Shown here in pieces: positions 12,723 to 22,978 of a DNA stretch of 64,000 nt. The notes under the pieces are model-generated. The model worked only from the letters and a program-made list of their open reading frames with translations, was not told where the DNA came from and ran no database searches. Each line of letters begins with the position of its first letter. The first letter of the stretch is position 1. Origin of the DNA: Takashimella koratensis (taxonomy: Eukaryota; Basidiomycota; Tremellomycetes; Trichosporonales; Tetragoniomycetaceae); contig BCKT01000006.1 in assembly GCA_003116875.1 (NCBI GenBank), forward strand, positions 620,001-684,000, written 5' to 3'. A program made the translations under genes and the position numbers.

Positions 12723-12818
12723 TCCTCCCAGTTCAAATATTCGACTCTATGTTCACACAGTGTCCCACACCGAACGCCGACTACGCAGCGATCACCACCC
12801 TCGACACTTTGTCCAATC

Positions 12819-13553
12819 ATGCCCAAAGTCTGGTTTCCACCGACCGATGGACTTCGTCGCTACCTTGGAGAACATCCTCCAAAAGCACTCCAGGATCCAC
12901 AGGGGAGCCAAACAACGTCGACAGTCGCCGCTACCCCTTCCGAGACATCTGCCGAAATCGAACCCGCAAATTCGGATCTCGACGAAATTTTATCGAGCCT
13001 TTCCGCGTCGCTTGGCATTCTCACTGGGGCTTCGAGCTCCACTGGGCAGGGTCTCCCCAATGCAGTGGTCGATCTGACCTTCGTCTCCCATGTCAGGCAT
13101 TTCAACAACTCAAAGAACTGGATCCCCTCCGCACCCAGTCTTGAGCTCCTCCAGCGCGAAGGCAGATTGGAACTTCATGTCAACTGCGAGGTGGAGAGGC
13201 GAACGGAGACGGGATCATGGCAAAGAGGGACAACGGTCAACGAAGTTTACAAATCCAATCGACTTACTAATGAAGCATTGAGTCATTTTGCGAGACGTCT
13301 CTCCGACGCTTTCGAAGACTTCCTTGAACACCTTACCGAGCTCAATATCACTCTCGACTTCTCCACCACAGAACATCAGACAACCATGATCAACAAGCTC
13401 TCATCAGTCGTCAACGCCTTTTACAGCGATTCCAATCCGGACGACGAAGAACTTCCCATCGTCGAGTATGAGCGGCCTGAGTCAGTATTTGTCCAGTTCC
13501 TTCTTCTTACGAAAGCCTCTAGCGTATTCTTGGACGTATGGATGGAGGCTTGA
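12819..13553 (+). CDS. Hypothetical protein, single exon
   Basis: An uninterrupted 244-codon frame starts at a true ATG (MPKVWFPPTDGL). Residues 1-75 are Ser/Thr-rich. Residues 85-244 look folded, with alternating hydrophobic and charged residues typical of alpha helices, and the protein ends LDVWMEA. I recognise no motif. It is one of the two genes here without introns or a known domain, so it may be lineage-specific. Its stop lies about 210 bp from the convergent oxidoreductase stop. Confidence 0.55.
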   Translation: MPKVWFPPTDGLRRYLGEHPPKALQDPQGSQTTSTVAATPSETSAEIEPANSDLDEILSSLSASLGILTGASSSTGQGLPNAVVDLTFVSHVRHFNNSKNWIPSAPSLELLQREGRLELHVNCEVERRTETGSWQRGTTVNEVYKSNRLTNEALSHFARRLSDAFEDFLEHLTELNITLDFSTTEHQTTMINKLSSVVNAFYSDSNPDDEELPIVEYERPESVFVQFLLLTKASSVFLDVWMEA

Positions 13554-13765
13554 GTTCTCATCTCAGTACCCTGTGGTTGATTGACAAGAAGGGACACGCC
13601 GTGGCTGCTGCGTTTCATCATGTACAAACCCCTGTCCAAACAGTAAATGCACTGTAGGTTTCACACTTCGTCATGTCCTGAGAAAATTTGTACAACATTC
13701 GACATCTCACCGAAGGCACCAAAACTCTTACGATTGTCGATTTGTCTGAATGCTCTCCTTCTCAC

Positions 13766-15526
13766 TCAACGCCGATCTCGAGCAAACCATCCCCAGGGCC
13801 CTCCCCCGAGCGCGTTCCACCACACGGCCTCTACCACGGCGCCAAACCACCAATCCATCCCTGGGTCGGGATCAAGCCCGCGTCCCATACGGCCCAACTG
13901 CCACTCGTGCCACATTGTGTACACACCAGCGCCTACCAGTTTGACTCCACCTGTCGAGGTTACTGTCCCTCTTAGCTGCGGTTGGGACACCGATTTTGCT
14001 TGTGATTGTGACTTAGATTTCGAGCCTGCGGATGATGACGACGATGACAACGTTGACGACTTCGGCATGCTCCCGCCACCAAGGATCCACCGCGCCCCTT
14101 CTCCGCCGGGCACGATGTACCTGCCCACCGCCGTATCTGCCGACTCCACCTCAGGATTCAACATCACCGCACTGGCCAGGGCAGGATAGAGACATGCAGG
14201 ACGCGCGATCCCGACGACATCGCACGCGCGCGCCCGGATGGAGGCTGCAATCAGGGCACGATCATGTAGACCGCCCGTGAGCATGATGGCGGGTCCGTTC
14301 GGGGGATTGGGGAGGTCGGGCAAGAGGTTGGTCGTGAAGTGTGCAAATAGAGATTCACGCGGAGATAACGTCTCGGGTAGGCAGAATTCTGGGGATGAGC
14401 GAAGATCCGTTAGTACCAGGGCTGATTAAAGGTACAAGATTGAGATGCAGGAACAAGACTTACCGGGATGTGTATAAGACCCTCCGGACACCTCGAGGAT
14501 GTCCACGAGGCGCCACGATACCACCTCTCTGATTACGTCGGCGGCTTGTTCTTCGTCAAGACCTGAAGGAGAAAATAGTTAGTTGATTAGATGGTATCAA
14601 CAGGCCGCGCACCAAACCCACCACCAGCAATGAAATCTGAGCAGTTGATCTTGACAGCCTTGACGAATGACGACTCGGTGACCTCGGCTATCCCCGTCAG
14701 GATGAGCCAGAGCAGGTGGAGTCGAAGCGGTATTTGACTGGGGACGCCAGGCAGTGGTGTTGGGTATGGATTTGTCTGGACGTCGTCAGCACTTGTATCG
14801 GAGCCTAGCTCGGCCTAGAGCTTACCAATGGAGAGATGTACTCTGCGACGAGGTACCCATGTGCCGCATGGACCTGGACCCCACCCCACCCTGCGTCCTC
14901 TACATTTCTCGCGGCCTCCACGAACCTCTCGACCACCTCTATCCACTCGGGCTCCTTCAACACCCGACTAGTACGTGGCCACAGCACCTTCCCTAGGACC
15001 CACGCCCACACGCCACGCCCTAGCTCGGGCCGTGTCGAGGTAGGGCCCACCGCGCGGACCCATGGCGCACGCAGGCTGTAGAGCGCCGACGACTGGATAC
15101 CCGCGTGGCTGAGCTGCACGAGCGTGAGGGGTGGCGGGTGGCCAGATGCCGAGGCGGAGTAGAGGATCGTCTCGTGTAGTTGGATGTAGACGGGGACAGT
15201 GTGGGGGCTCGGGGAGATGGTACGGTCGTGTGGCGTTGCTAGTTGGGAAGGGTCGACCTGGACGTTGCCTGTAATGTGTTAGAGACGAGCGACATTGTAC
15301 GACCAAAGATAAGGCAAAGAGTTGCCTACTCACCTGTGATGATGGTTCCCCACCCGCCTTGAGCCCATCGTTTGTACACCCGTCGATGTCGCTCGTCTGG
15401 CAGCCCTCCGCCCATTCCTATCCCTTCCTCCATGGCCGCCTTGACCAAGCGGTTGGGGACGACGACACCATTCGGCAGCGTGACGGGTGACGCAATGAGG
15501 TCAATGTCGGGATCGTACGAGCTCAT
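13766..15526 (-). CDS. NADH:flavin oxidoreductase, Old Yellow Enzyme family
   Basis: A TIM-barrel FMN enzyme of the OYE family, which uses NAD(P)H to reduce activated alkenes; the substrate is unknown. Exons: 15526-15334, 15268-14826, 14775-14622, 14562-14464, 14388-13766 (503 aa). Family features in order are an N-terminal LPNGVVVPNRLVKAAM, then GGWGTIITGNVQVD, then HAAHGYLVAEYISPL near residues 190-205, then a C-terminal region with GGLHDRALI and DVVGIARPACLYP that forms the last barrel strands. The common motif after the H-x-x-H-G-Y-L segment (N-R-x-D-x-Y-G-G) is replaced by a Pro-rich turn, so this is not the classical branch. A low-complexity Ser/Lys/Gln insert of about 30 residues follows the flavin phosphate-binding part. 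The exact donor at 14621 could shift by three bases. Confidence 0.9.
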
Positions 15527-16082
15527 GATGATAGGATTTGAGCGGAGTGTAGGTGTCCTGGTCGCGGTAGTTATATGGACGAGATCATGTTCGGCTCAGA
15601 AGTCGGCGCAGATAGTTCCACGTCGTTGGAACGTGCCACGACGCCTCTCGGCACGAACAACCAAGGCGATCCGTGAGGAATCACAAGGTACAGTAAAAGG
15701 GTCGGACTCGAGGGCTGCGAACGATGTCTGTGTCTTACGCCTCGCTCTTTGCGCTTGTCTGGTTGTCCTTGAGGCTGTTTGGGGTCTGTCTGACCAACCG
15801 GTGCTGGTATTGCGATTGTTGTTGTTGTTGTTGTTGTTATTGTAGCTGCCGCCAAGTGAGATGATGGAAAGGTTAGAGACCGGACAATTGCTACCGTCAG
15901 TCTCGCACTCTCTGACTAGACATCGTCCCCGTCTCAAAACCCAAAAAGGTTCCGTTGGCGGCAAGGTCAGTCGTCGGCCCCCCTTCCAACTCTGTCCATC
16001 TTGATCATCCCCCAACCTAACCCCCCCACTGTCTCCTAAACAGCTCACTTCTTGCCCCCTCTCTTGCTTGCCTTGCCTCAAG
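15527..16082. promoter_or_regulatory. Bidirectional promoter region, oxidoreductase / TAF1
   Basis: A 556-bp region separates two divergent genes. It contains a TTG trinucleotide repeat at 15816-15838 and a C/T-rich stretch directly before the TAF1 ATG, typical of fungal 5' UTRs. No exon is supported. Confidence 0.45.
15816..15838. repeat. (TTG)n microsatellite
   Basis: Between seven and eight copies of TTG lie in the divergent promoter. There is no sign that the repeat is translated. Confidence 0.9.
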
Positions 16083-19000
16083 ATGGACGTGGATGGCGAC
16101 GAGGACGTGCTCGGCTCGACCTCCGCTTTCGGGCTTGGCAGTATCCTCGCCTCGGTCGGTGTCGATGCCTCGGCCCTTTCCGGCTTCCTCGACCAAGAAG
16201 GCGGCGGCGATAACTCTCGTCGGTTTGCCGAGCTCGAAGCAGAAGGCGACGACGAGGACAAATATGAGGATGATGTTTCCGAAGGATCACTCCCAGAGGA
16301 GGACGAGGAGATGCGACGACAACGAGAACGAGAGCAGGCCGCGAGGAAAGCAGAGGAGGAGAGGATGTACAGACGCGCAATGGCGACGATGCAGACCCAG
16401 TCGAGCGAGGCGGGCCCGAGCACAGGTTTGGGGGGAGACAAAAAGGGGAAGTCGGTCAAGATTGAGGATCAGCGAGATGGCGTATACAGTATTTGGCCAG
16501 ACTTTGAGAAGGGGAAGGTGTTGAAGATGAGCGAGGTGTTCTACGAGACGCCAGCGGATAGGAGAGAGTATGCGCGAGAGTTGGCAAAGAAGAAGCGGCG
16601 AAAGGTCGTCCCCAAGGAGTGTGAGTACATAGTGTCCATCCAGCCCCCTGGATACGATCTCTGCCTATTGAGCAACCCCTGATAGAGGTTTGCAGATGTC
16701 GTATCCGTCGCTCGTCGGAACCATCTCCCAGAAACCTCTTCGTTTCTCTTACCCTCCTTACCCGAGCTTCATACGGCACAGGCACAGCTCCCCAAATACC
16801 TCACGCCAATTGGAGCGATGTTTGACCGCGAATGGGTCAAGGACGCTCGAGATCACCGCAGGAAGATCATGACCCGACCACCGCCTGGGATATCGTTTGA
16901 TGATGACGGAGTGGATGGATTGTTGCGTACTCCTCCGATCGAGGGAGAAGAGGTTGATCCTGAAGTGGATCAAGAGAGGTTTATGTTTGAGCTCGGTGAT
17001 TGGGAAAACGACATTGTCATGTGCACACTGTAAGTCTATGTTTGAATTTTCTTTCGGACTCGAACGACCTGTGCCTAAGCGCTGACACATGCATTTCCAG
17101 TGACGAGCCAAAGAAACGTCCGGCTAACAACGTCCTTGCACCTCGCAACGAGTTACTCGAGAACGGAGATTGGTTGAAAGATGTCATCTGGGACGCCCGT
17201 CGCGTCTCCCCTGAACTCGTAGAGGCGGAAGACGACGATGCCGAGGGACAGGCTCTGGGCGCAGGCGCAGCTGCGGATCCTGACCCGTCGGAAGTCACCG
17301 CGGCATCCCGGTTGGATCCGTTCAACCTCTCCAATGACCACCTATACGAGCACACGCGTGCGGCGAGGTTCCGTATCAGACAAACATTCGGCGCGATCGA
17401 AGTGTTCCACTCGTACCCCGCCAAAATCCTTCAACTCCCTTTCGTGAGTAACGCAACCCTTTCGGCCTTTGCCTTCAAGCCGTCGCTGCCAATTCCATGC
17501 TGATTCTGCGCAGTACAAGACTTCACTTTCAAAGATCGAGGCGAGAGCGTGGCATCGACCACCTTTACAGTTCCCCGTCGGTGTCGTATTCACTTTCTCA
17601 AAACTCAAGTCAAACCCGTCGATGACCTCGAAGAAGAAGCAAAGGCTCAACGACCCGTCCGAACTATTCAAGACGACAAAGGACTTGAGCATGAGCGAGA
17701 AGGGTACTTTCGTCCTTCTAGAGTTCTCGGTCAGTATACAGCTCCGAGGTTTGATTCCATGAGCTGACTTGGCTGACCCGCTCTGCAGGAGGAGTACCCA
17801 CCTATTATGAGCAGCTATGGGATGGGCACGACGTTAGTCAATTACTACCGCAAGAAGGACGACAAGGACGACCATGTCCCAAATGTGAGTGAAGAGGTAA
17901 AGAGAGGAGCTGACATTGCCAGCTCGAGCTCGGTCAACCGTCCATCTTGGGTGTCGGAGACGCCGAGCCATTCTTGCTAGGCTACGTCGATTCGGGCAAG
18001 GTCACGCAAGTCATTCACAACAACCTTCTCCGCGCCCCAATCTTCCGACACACCCCAGAGACTAGCGACTTTTTGGTCATTCGGTGCGTGGCCAGCTTTC
18101 CCCCGTTTGAGCTCAAGCTGACATAATCCAGGCAAACCATTCAAGGTCACGTCACATACTACCTCCGCGAAATCAAGAACCTGTTCACCGTTGGGCAAAC
18201 AGTCCCCAACGAATCCGAGGTCCCCGGTCCACATGCGAGGAAGAATACGAACACGGCCAAGATGCGGTTGCAGATCATTGCTTGGTTGCTCATGCAGAAG
18301 AACAAGCAGAAGCGTGTCCGAATCTCACGACTGCTCAAGTATTTTTCGGATCAGAATGAGCTACAGCTCCGTCAACGACTCAAGGTCAAGGGAAACGTGC
18401 GTACTCTCAATTGTTTAGTGAAGCTCAGTAGCTGATGCGTATATGTTCACAGGAATTCTTGATCTACGACAAGAACGCAGGGTTCCACTCGGGTTGGTGG
18501 TTGTTGAACCCAGAGTACCCATGGCCCACGGACCGGAAAGAAGTCGTTGAACTGGTCACTCCTGAGTCGGCGGCGCTTTTCGAGGCGATGCAAGTCGGCG
18601 CACAACATCTCCGCGACGCAGGTTACACAAAGACTGCCGAGGGCAGCAACGAAGATGACGGGGACGGTGTCGAATCCAACCTGGACATTGAACAGCAATT
18701 AGCCGTTTGGTCCACCACATTGAATTACAAAAAGGCCGAAGCTCAAAAAGCTTGGTTGATCGTGCATGGCGAAGGTGACCCGACTGGTCGTGGTGAAGGA
18801 TTCAGTTTCCTCAAGACGAATATGAAGAACTATTTCTTACGCCGGGGCGAGACTGAAGAAGGACGTCGACTCGAGGCTGAAGCCAAAGCCGATGGCGGGC
18901 CTGTCAAAATCTCCAATGCTGAGCAAGGCCGGATCTACGAAGAGGAGAAACGAAGAGTTTGGGATCTGCAACTCAAATCGTTGAGTAACCCGGTGCCACC

Positions 19001-20029
19001 GAGTTTGACTGCGGATGATGAGACGCTGGGGATCGGAGCAGGGACACCGGCGAGTGGGGCGGTGAGGTTCCAGAGACATGATAGTCGGAAACCGTTCTCG
19101 AGGGCAGGGTCGATGGCGGCGACGCCGATGTTTGCGGAGAGCCCGATGGACGAGGCGATGAGTCCGTCTGCGGCATCAGGTGATGGGGAGAGTACGTTCA
19201 CGGGGAACGAGAGGGGTGCGAACAAGGTTCTGCGTATCAGGCGTGTAGTGAGTAAAGACTTTGGGCAATCGTTGCTGTGTTGGCGGTAGTGTGGCTCGCC
19301 GCTGACGTACTTGAAACAGGTCAAGGGAAAACAGCAGGTGGAGATTGTTCGCGACCAAGCTGTTATTCAATCGTACCTCCGCCGAGTCGAGGAACGCAAG
19401 CTTGCCCAGTACACCGACGAGCTGGAGCACCTCAAGCCGACTGGTAACGCAGAGGAGGACGATTTGAAGATCCAAGCGTGAGTGAAAATTCTTCGCCCCG
19501 CCACGACTTTGCTATACGGTCAGCATCGTTAGGACAAATTGCTGACGGATTGTTTACACAGGCTGCGTCAGGAGGTGTTGCGATTAAAGAAGAATCAGCA
19601 CCGGCGTCAGCAGAGGAAAAAGTATTCCACAAAGGGAGAATTGCCCGACGTTGGCGACAACATCGAAGGCGTGAGTATCTAGCTGTTGTCCATCTCGTCG
19701 TGTAGAGAAGGTCAGGCACGCAATTGCATTGCTGACATTGTCTAGAAACGTCGTTGTGGTGCCTGTGGAGCCTACGGTCATACGAGTGAGTCAAGCTGAT
19801 GGTTGTTTCTGATGCAGCGAAGCTGACCCATATCCCAGAGGCCAACCGAAACTGTCCCAAATTCAAAGAGAGCAACGTCAACCCGTCCCCCTCGGCAACA
19901 CCCAACGTCCCCACCCCAGGGTACGGTTATGGCGCTGTCGATACCCCGGGTAGTATCACGATCGATGCGCCGTCGCCTGCTCCGGCGCCGATGAAGATCA
20001 AGTTTGCCCTCGGTGGTGCAGGTCGATAA
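16083..20029 (+). CDS. TAF1: Transcription initiation factor TFIID subunit 1 (TAF1)
   Basis: This is the largest TFIID scaffold subunit, which binds TBP and promoter DNA in the nucleus. Twelve exons: 16083-16620, 16696-17029, 17101-17443, 17514-17729, 17789-17884, 17923-18083, 18132-18396, 18453-19247, 19320-19477, 19562-19670, 19746-19785, 19839-20029 (1,081 aa). The acidic N-terminus fits the TBP-binding TAND region. The central DUF3591 block runs from about residue 290 to 750, with a winged-helix part (LKYFSDQNELQLRQRLK). The knuckle CGACGAYGHT...NRNC, split across the last two exons, is the TAF1 zinc knuckle. There is no bromodomain, as expected for fungal TAF1, where those sit in a separate protein. 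The start is the first ATG giving an acidic N-terminus. Confidence 0.95.
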
Positions 20030-20315
20030 GGCGTGGTTGCGAGCTGTATGAAGGCAGAGAAGAACAAGAGAAAGAGAAGAGTGACAGAGAAGAATCGTCG
20101 ACGAGCAAATTGGTCTAGGTGGAAGAAGATATACCCTGCATCCTTACGAAGCTAGCTTCCTAGCTTCGACCCATACCCAGTTCATGTTCCATCCTGCTAT
20201 CCTCCAAAGACTGAGTGACACCTGTATTTCTCCATCGTAGTCGAGGCTGAACCTAAGATCGATGGCACCTAGCAGCCAGCAGCAACACCATCATGCACAG
20301 TGTACGAACATTGTT

Positions 20316-20926
20316 TTATCTGCCTGCGAATTCGATAAGGCGGGTGCGGAGGTTGCTCTTCCCCGGAGGTCGGTGGCGAAGGTTCTCCTTGATCTGGGCT
20401 TTGGTCAGACCGGTCTGTAATGCCGGCAAGTGGTGAGATCACGTCAGCTGTCGACTTGGGTTCTGGTCTGTCGTTCTTTTCATAAGAAGAACGGAGGAGA
20501 AGAGCGGAGTGGGACGAAGAGGTCGGGACGGGGTGTGAGTCTCACCTTTGCTGCAATGGCATCAAAGTCGGCACTGTGGAAAGCCGTATCTAGCATCATC
20601 TCCACGACGACACGTTTGCGTTCAGCCGTCCACGCCGCTCTGCGTTCTTGCTCCACTCGCGGCTGGTTCTGGTTCCTAGCCACCTCCGACTTGCGCTCGT
20701 CTTTGACCTCAACATCATCCATGCTCTCGTCTTCTTGAGTGGTTTGGGTTTTAGGAGCGGGTTTGGAAGGCCCGACGGTAGTGCTGATGATACGGGACTC
20801 GTCGGATGGAAGTTTGGACGGTCGAACTCGTTTACGTGGCGGCGGGGCGAGAGGGGGTTTGAGCTCGAGCTCGTCGTCGCTGTCGAGCACGGAGATGGCT
20901 CGGGTCCAGGCAGTAGGTTTGGACAT
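20316..20926 (-). CDS. Myb/SANT-like small protein, paralogue A
   Basis: Exons are 20926-20546 and 20414-20316, giving 159 residues. The N-terminus is charged and Ser/Pro-rich with a basic stretch (RKRVRPSK). The C-terminal 65 residues carry a compact helical domain. Helix 1 starts AWTAERKRVVVEMMLD, a second helix follows (FDAIAAK), and after the phase-0 intron comes TGLTKAQIKENLR with the terminal SNLRTRLIEF. W-T-x-E at the start of helix 1 and a T-x-x-Q-[IVL] recognition-like helix resemble the Myb/SANT fold. DNA or chromatin binding is inference. It is homologous to the genes at 21354, 35975, 36934, 37771 and 38460. The intron is 131 nt. Confidence 0.75.
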
Positions 20927-21353
20927 GTCGAGGGATGATGGGTGGAAGAGAAATGGAAATATGAAATGGTGGTCTGTGTAGTGATGGGAAGACAACCATC
21001 ATCCGGAGGGGGGAATGAGGAATGAGGGCATCAGCCACGCCATTGCCATCATTCTCCCCTCCCGGCGCCACCACCACCTAGCCTCTCTTTGCCTCTGGAC
21101 CAGTTCAAACCTTATGGCTTGTGCGTCCGGGTGCTCTTTCGAGGTTTCAGCAGAGCTGATACATGCTTATGGGATCAACTACGTGACTATGACCAATTCC
21201 CCTTCTTTCAATACTGTTCGTCGGCTCGTCTGTCTCTATGAAACTGACTATCCCGTTTTCTGCTCTGCAACAACCTAGCATAACGCCTGTTTCCCGAACC
21301 CCAACCATAAGCCCTCTCCCTATTCTTCCTTCTAGCTGCTATCAATCTACACT

Positions 21354-22235
21354 CTAAGCCTTGCCACCTTCGCCAGGCTTGAGGTCCTCTCTTCTCGCTG
21401 CGAACCCTATAACCTGGGTCCGGAGGTTCGTCTTCCCTCCTTCTGGGGTACGCGCCTTCAGCCCGTCGCGCAGTTGACGAGTGGTCAATCCGGTCTGAAG
21501 GAGAAACAGAGGGACAAGGGAAGACGAAGTGAGTTGGAAAATCGTGCAAGAAAGGTTGGCGAGGGAGGNNNNNNNNNNNNNNNNNNNNNNNNNGGGGGGG
21601 GGAGAGGGGGGGAAGGGTTGGTCGGTTGTGGGGTAGAGGCGTCGCCGCCAAGTTGAGGAAGGGGTGGCACCCTAGTCAGCATTCTGCGATTCTCTCCTTC
21701 GGCAGGGCAGGGACAAAAGGAAGATGGCCAGGAGAACTCAATAACTCACTCGCTTGGCCATGAGCTGGAAATCCACCACCCCGTACCCTGCTTCCATCAC
21801 CATCTCGACGGCGACCTGGCGCCTCTCGGGGGTCCACACCATCTCCTTTCTAGTGGAAGTAGAGGAATACTTCTGAATCTGCCCTTGGACAGACGCTGAA
21901 GCTGAGCTGACGCCGCGAGTACGAGTGCCGGAGGTCCCAGAAGATCCGAGCGCGGTAGGTGTGGCTGTGGTGGTGGGTGAGGTGGAAGCGGGTGTAGCCT
22001 TGCGTGAGGTCGACTCAATAGAGGCAGAGGCAGAAGGGGCGGACTTTGAAGACGATTTCGGAGGACGCATCGAGTAAGGTTTGTAGCGAATGTCGACGGT
22101 CCCGCCGCCGCCGCCGCTTTGACCATCGATCCCACGGGACTCGGTGGCGTGTGAGGTGGTGTGTCCGTTTTCGTGTGCGAGAACAGGCAAGGTGGTCGAG
22201 GTGGTAGCGAGGTGAGGGTTGGAGTTTGGATCCAT
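21354..22235 (-). CDS. Myb/SANT-like small protein, paralogue B
   Basis: Exons are 22235-21750 and 21494-21354, giving 208 residues. The first 130 residues are Ser/Thr/Pro/Ala-rich low complexity with a Gly run. The domain follows: VWTPERRQVAVEMVMEAGYG, FQLMAKR, then across the phase-0 intron TGLTTRQLRDGLKAR and TNLRTQVIGFA. A 14-residue C-terminal extension is not found in the other copies. It is closest to paralogue A, which lies directly downstream on the same strand. The intron contains an assembly gap of 25 N flanked by poly-G, so its true length is unknown; both splice sites are present in known sequence. Confidence 0.75.
21569..21593. other. Assembly gap (25 N) beside poly-G
   Basis: Twenty-five N bases are followed directly by nine G residues and more G-rich sequence. 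The gap falls inside the intron of Myb/SANT-like paralogue B. The flanking homopolymer suggests a sequencing or assembly failure on a longer G tract. Confidence 0.95.
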
Positions 22236-22978
22236 GGTGGCCAAGTCGGTGAAAGTGAAGGTGAAAAGGCGAAAAGGTGAAGGAAGAGATGAGAAGAGTG
22301 AGAAGATTGATGAGTTGATGAGGATACAATTAAAGTTGTCCAGGGGGATAAGGGGGGAACTCGTACCCAGATCTGAGGGAAGGGTTGATGACAAAGGACG
22401 CGGCCGAGGTGGGCGGCCAAGGCAAAGGCAAAGGGTTCGGGCTTGGGGGTAAAGGTAGAAAATGGACAGAGGGCGTAACTGGAAAGGGCATCTCACACTT
22501 GGCATTGGGGTACTAGACAATGTTCTGCATGCTAAATGGACTGTTCTGAGGGGATAGATCATAATCGAGACGCAAATGATGGGCGTGTACGTGGATGAGA
22601 GGAGTGAGAGAGGTACTCATGCTTGCGTGTATACAGCGAGGAAAAGGGCTAGCGCTACAGAGGGTACAAAGCAAGCATCACACACTACACCACACACCCC
22701 TACACCACACACCCCTACGCAAGACAACATACTACACTGAATACGCTGAAGAGAATGAGACGATCACACGAGGAGATACTATCAGATCAAAGAGAACAGT
22801 GATAGCCTTTGAAACCTAGAATGCGGGATACTCGCCGCATTTATCGAGGAAATTGGTCGAGTGAGAGAGCGCTTTTTTCCACAAAGCAGTGAATGAGCGA
22901 GGCGAGCGCCAACCCGGCTCCAACGCTTTGCGCAGACCTTTCGCCGAGTGAACTTGAGACGCTCTTTCATGTTTTCGA
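22236..22978. promoter_or_regulatory. Intergenic 0.7 kb between paralogue B and the kinase gene
   Basis: Both flanking genes are on the minus strand, so this holds the 5' flank of paralogue B and the 3' flank of the kinase. The minus strand is C/T-rich near the paralogue start. A two-copy 15-bp repeat lies at 22686-22715. No exon is supported. Confidence 0.45.
22686..22715. repeat. Two tandem copies of a 15-bp A/C-rich unit
   Basis: Two perfect copies of TACACCACACACCCC lie in the intergenic stretch between the kinase and paralogue B. No function can be assigned. Confidence 0.85.

Larger units (their letters stand above)
10941..12818. other. Gene-poor 1.9-kb stretch
   Basis: No well-supported gene is visible. 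The only candidate is a short first exon at 11406 with a lipidation-type N-terminus, listed separately. A run of 15 C lies near the right end. The remaining open frames are short, lack plausible splice partners and have no domain-like composition. The stretch may hold UTRs, regulatory sequence or a noncoding RNA. Confidence 0.4.

Noticed and set aside
12511..13144. Two long plus-strand frames overlapping the orphan ORF
   Set aside because: They cross the poly-C run and are out of frame with the better-formed 244-codon ATG frame at 12819.
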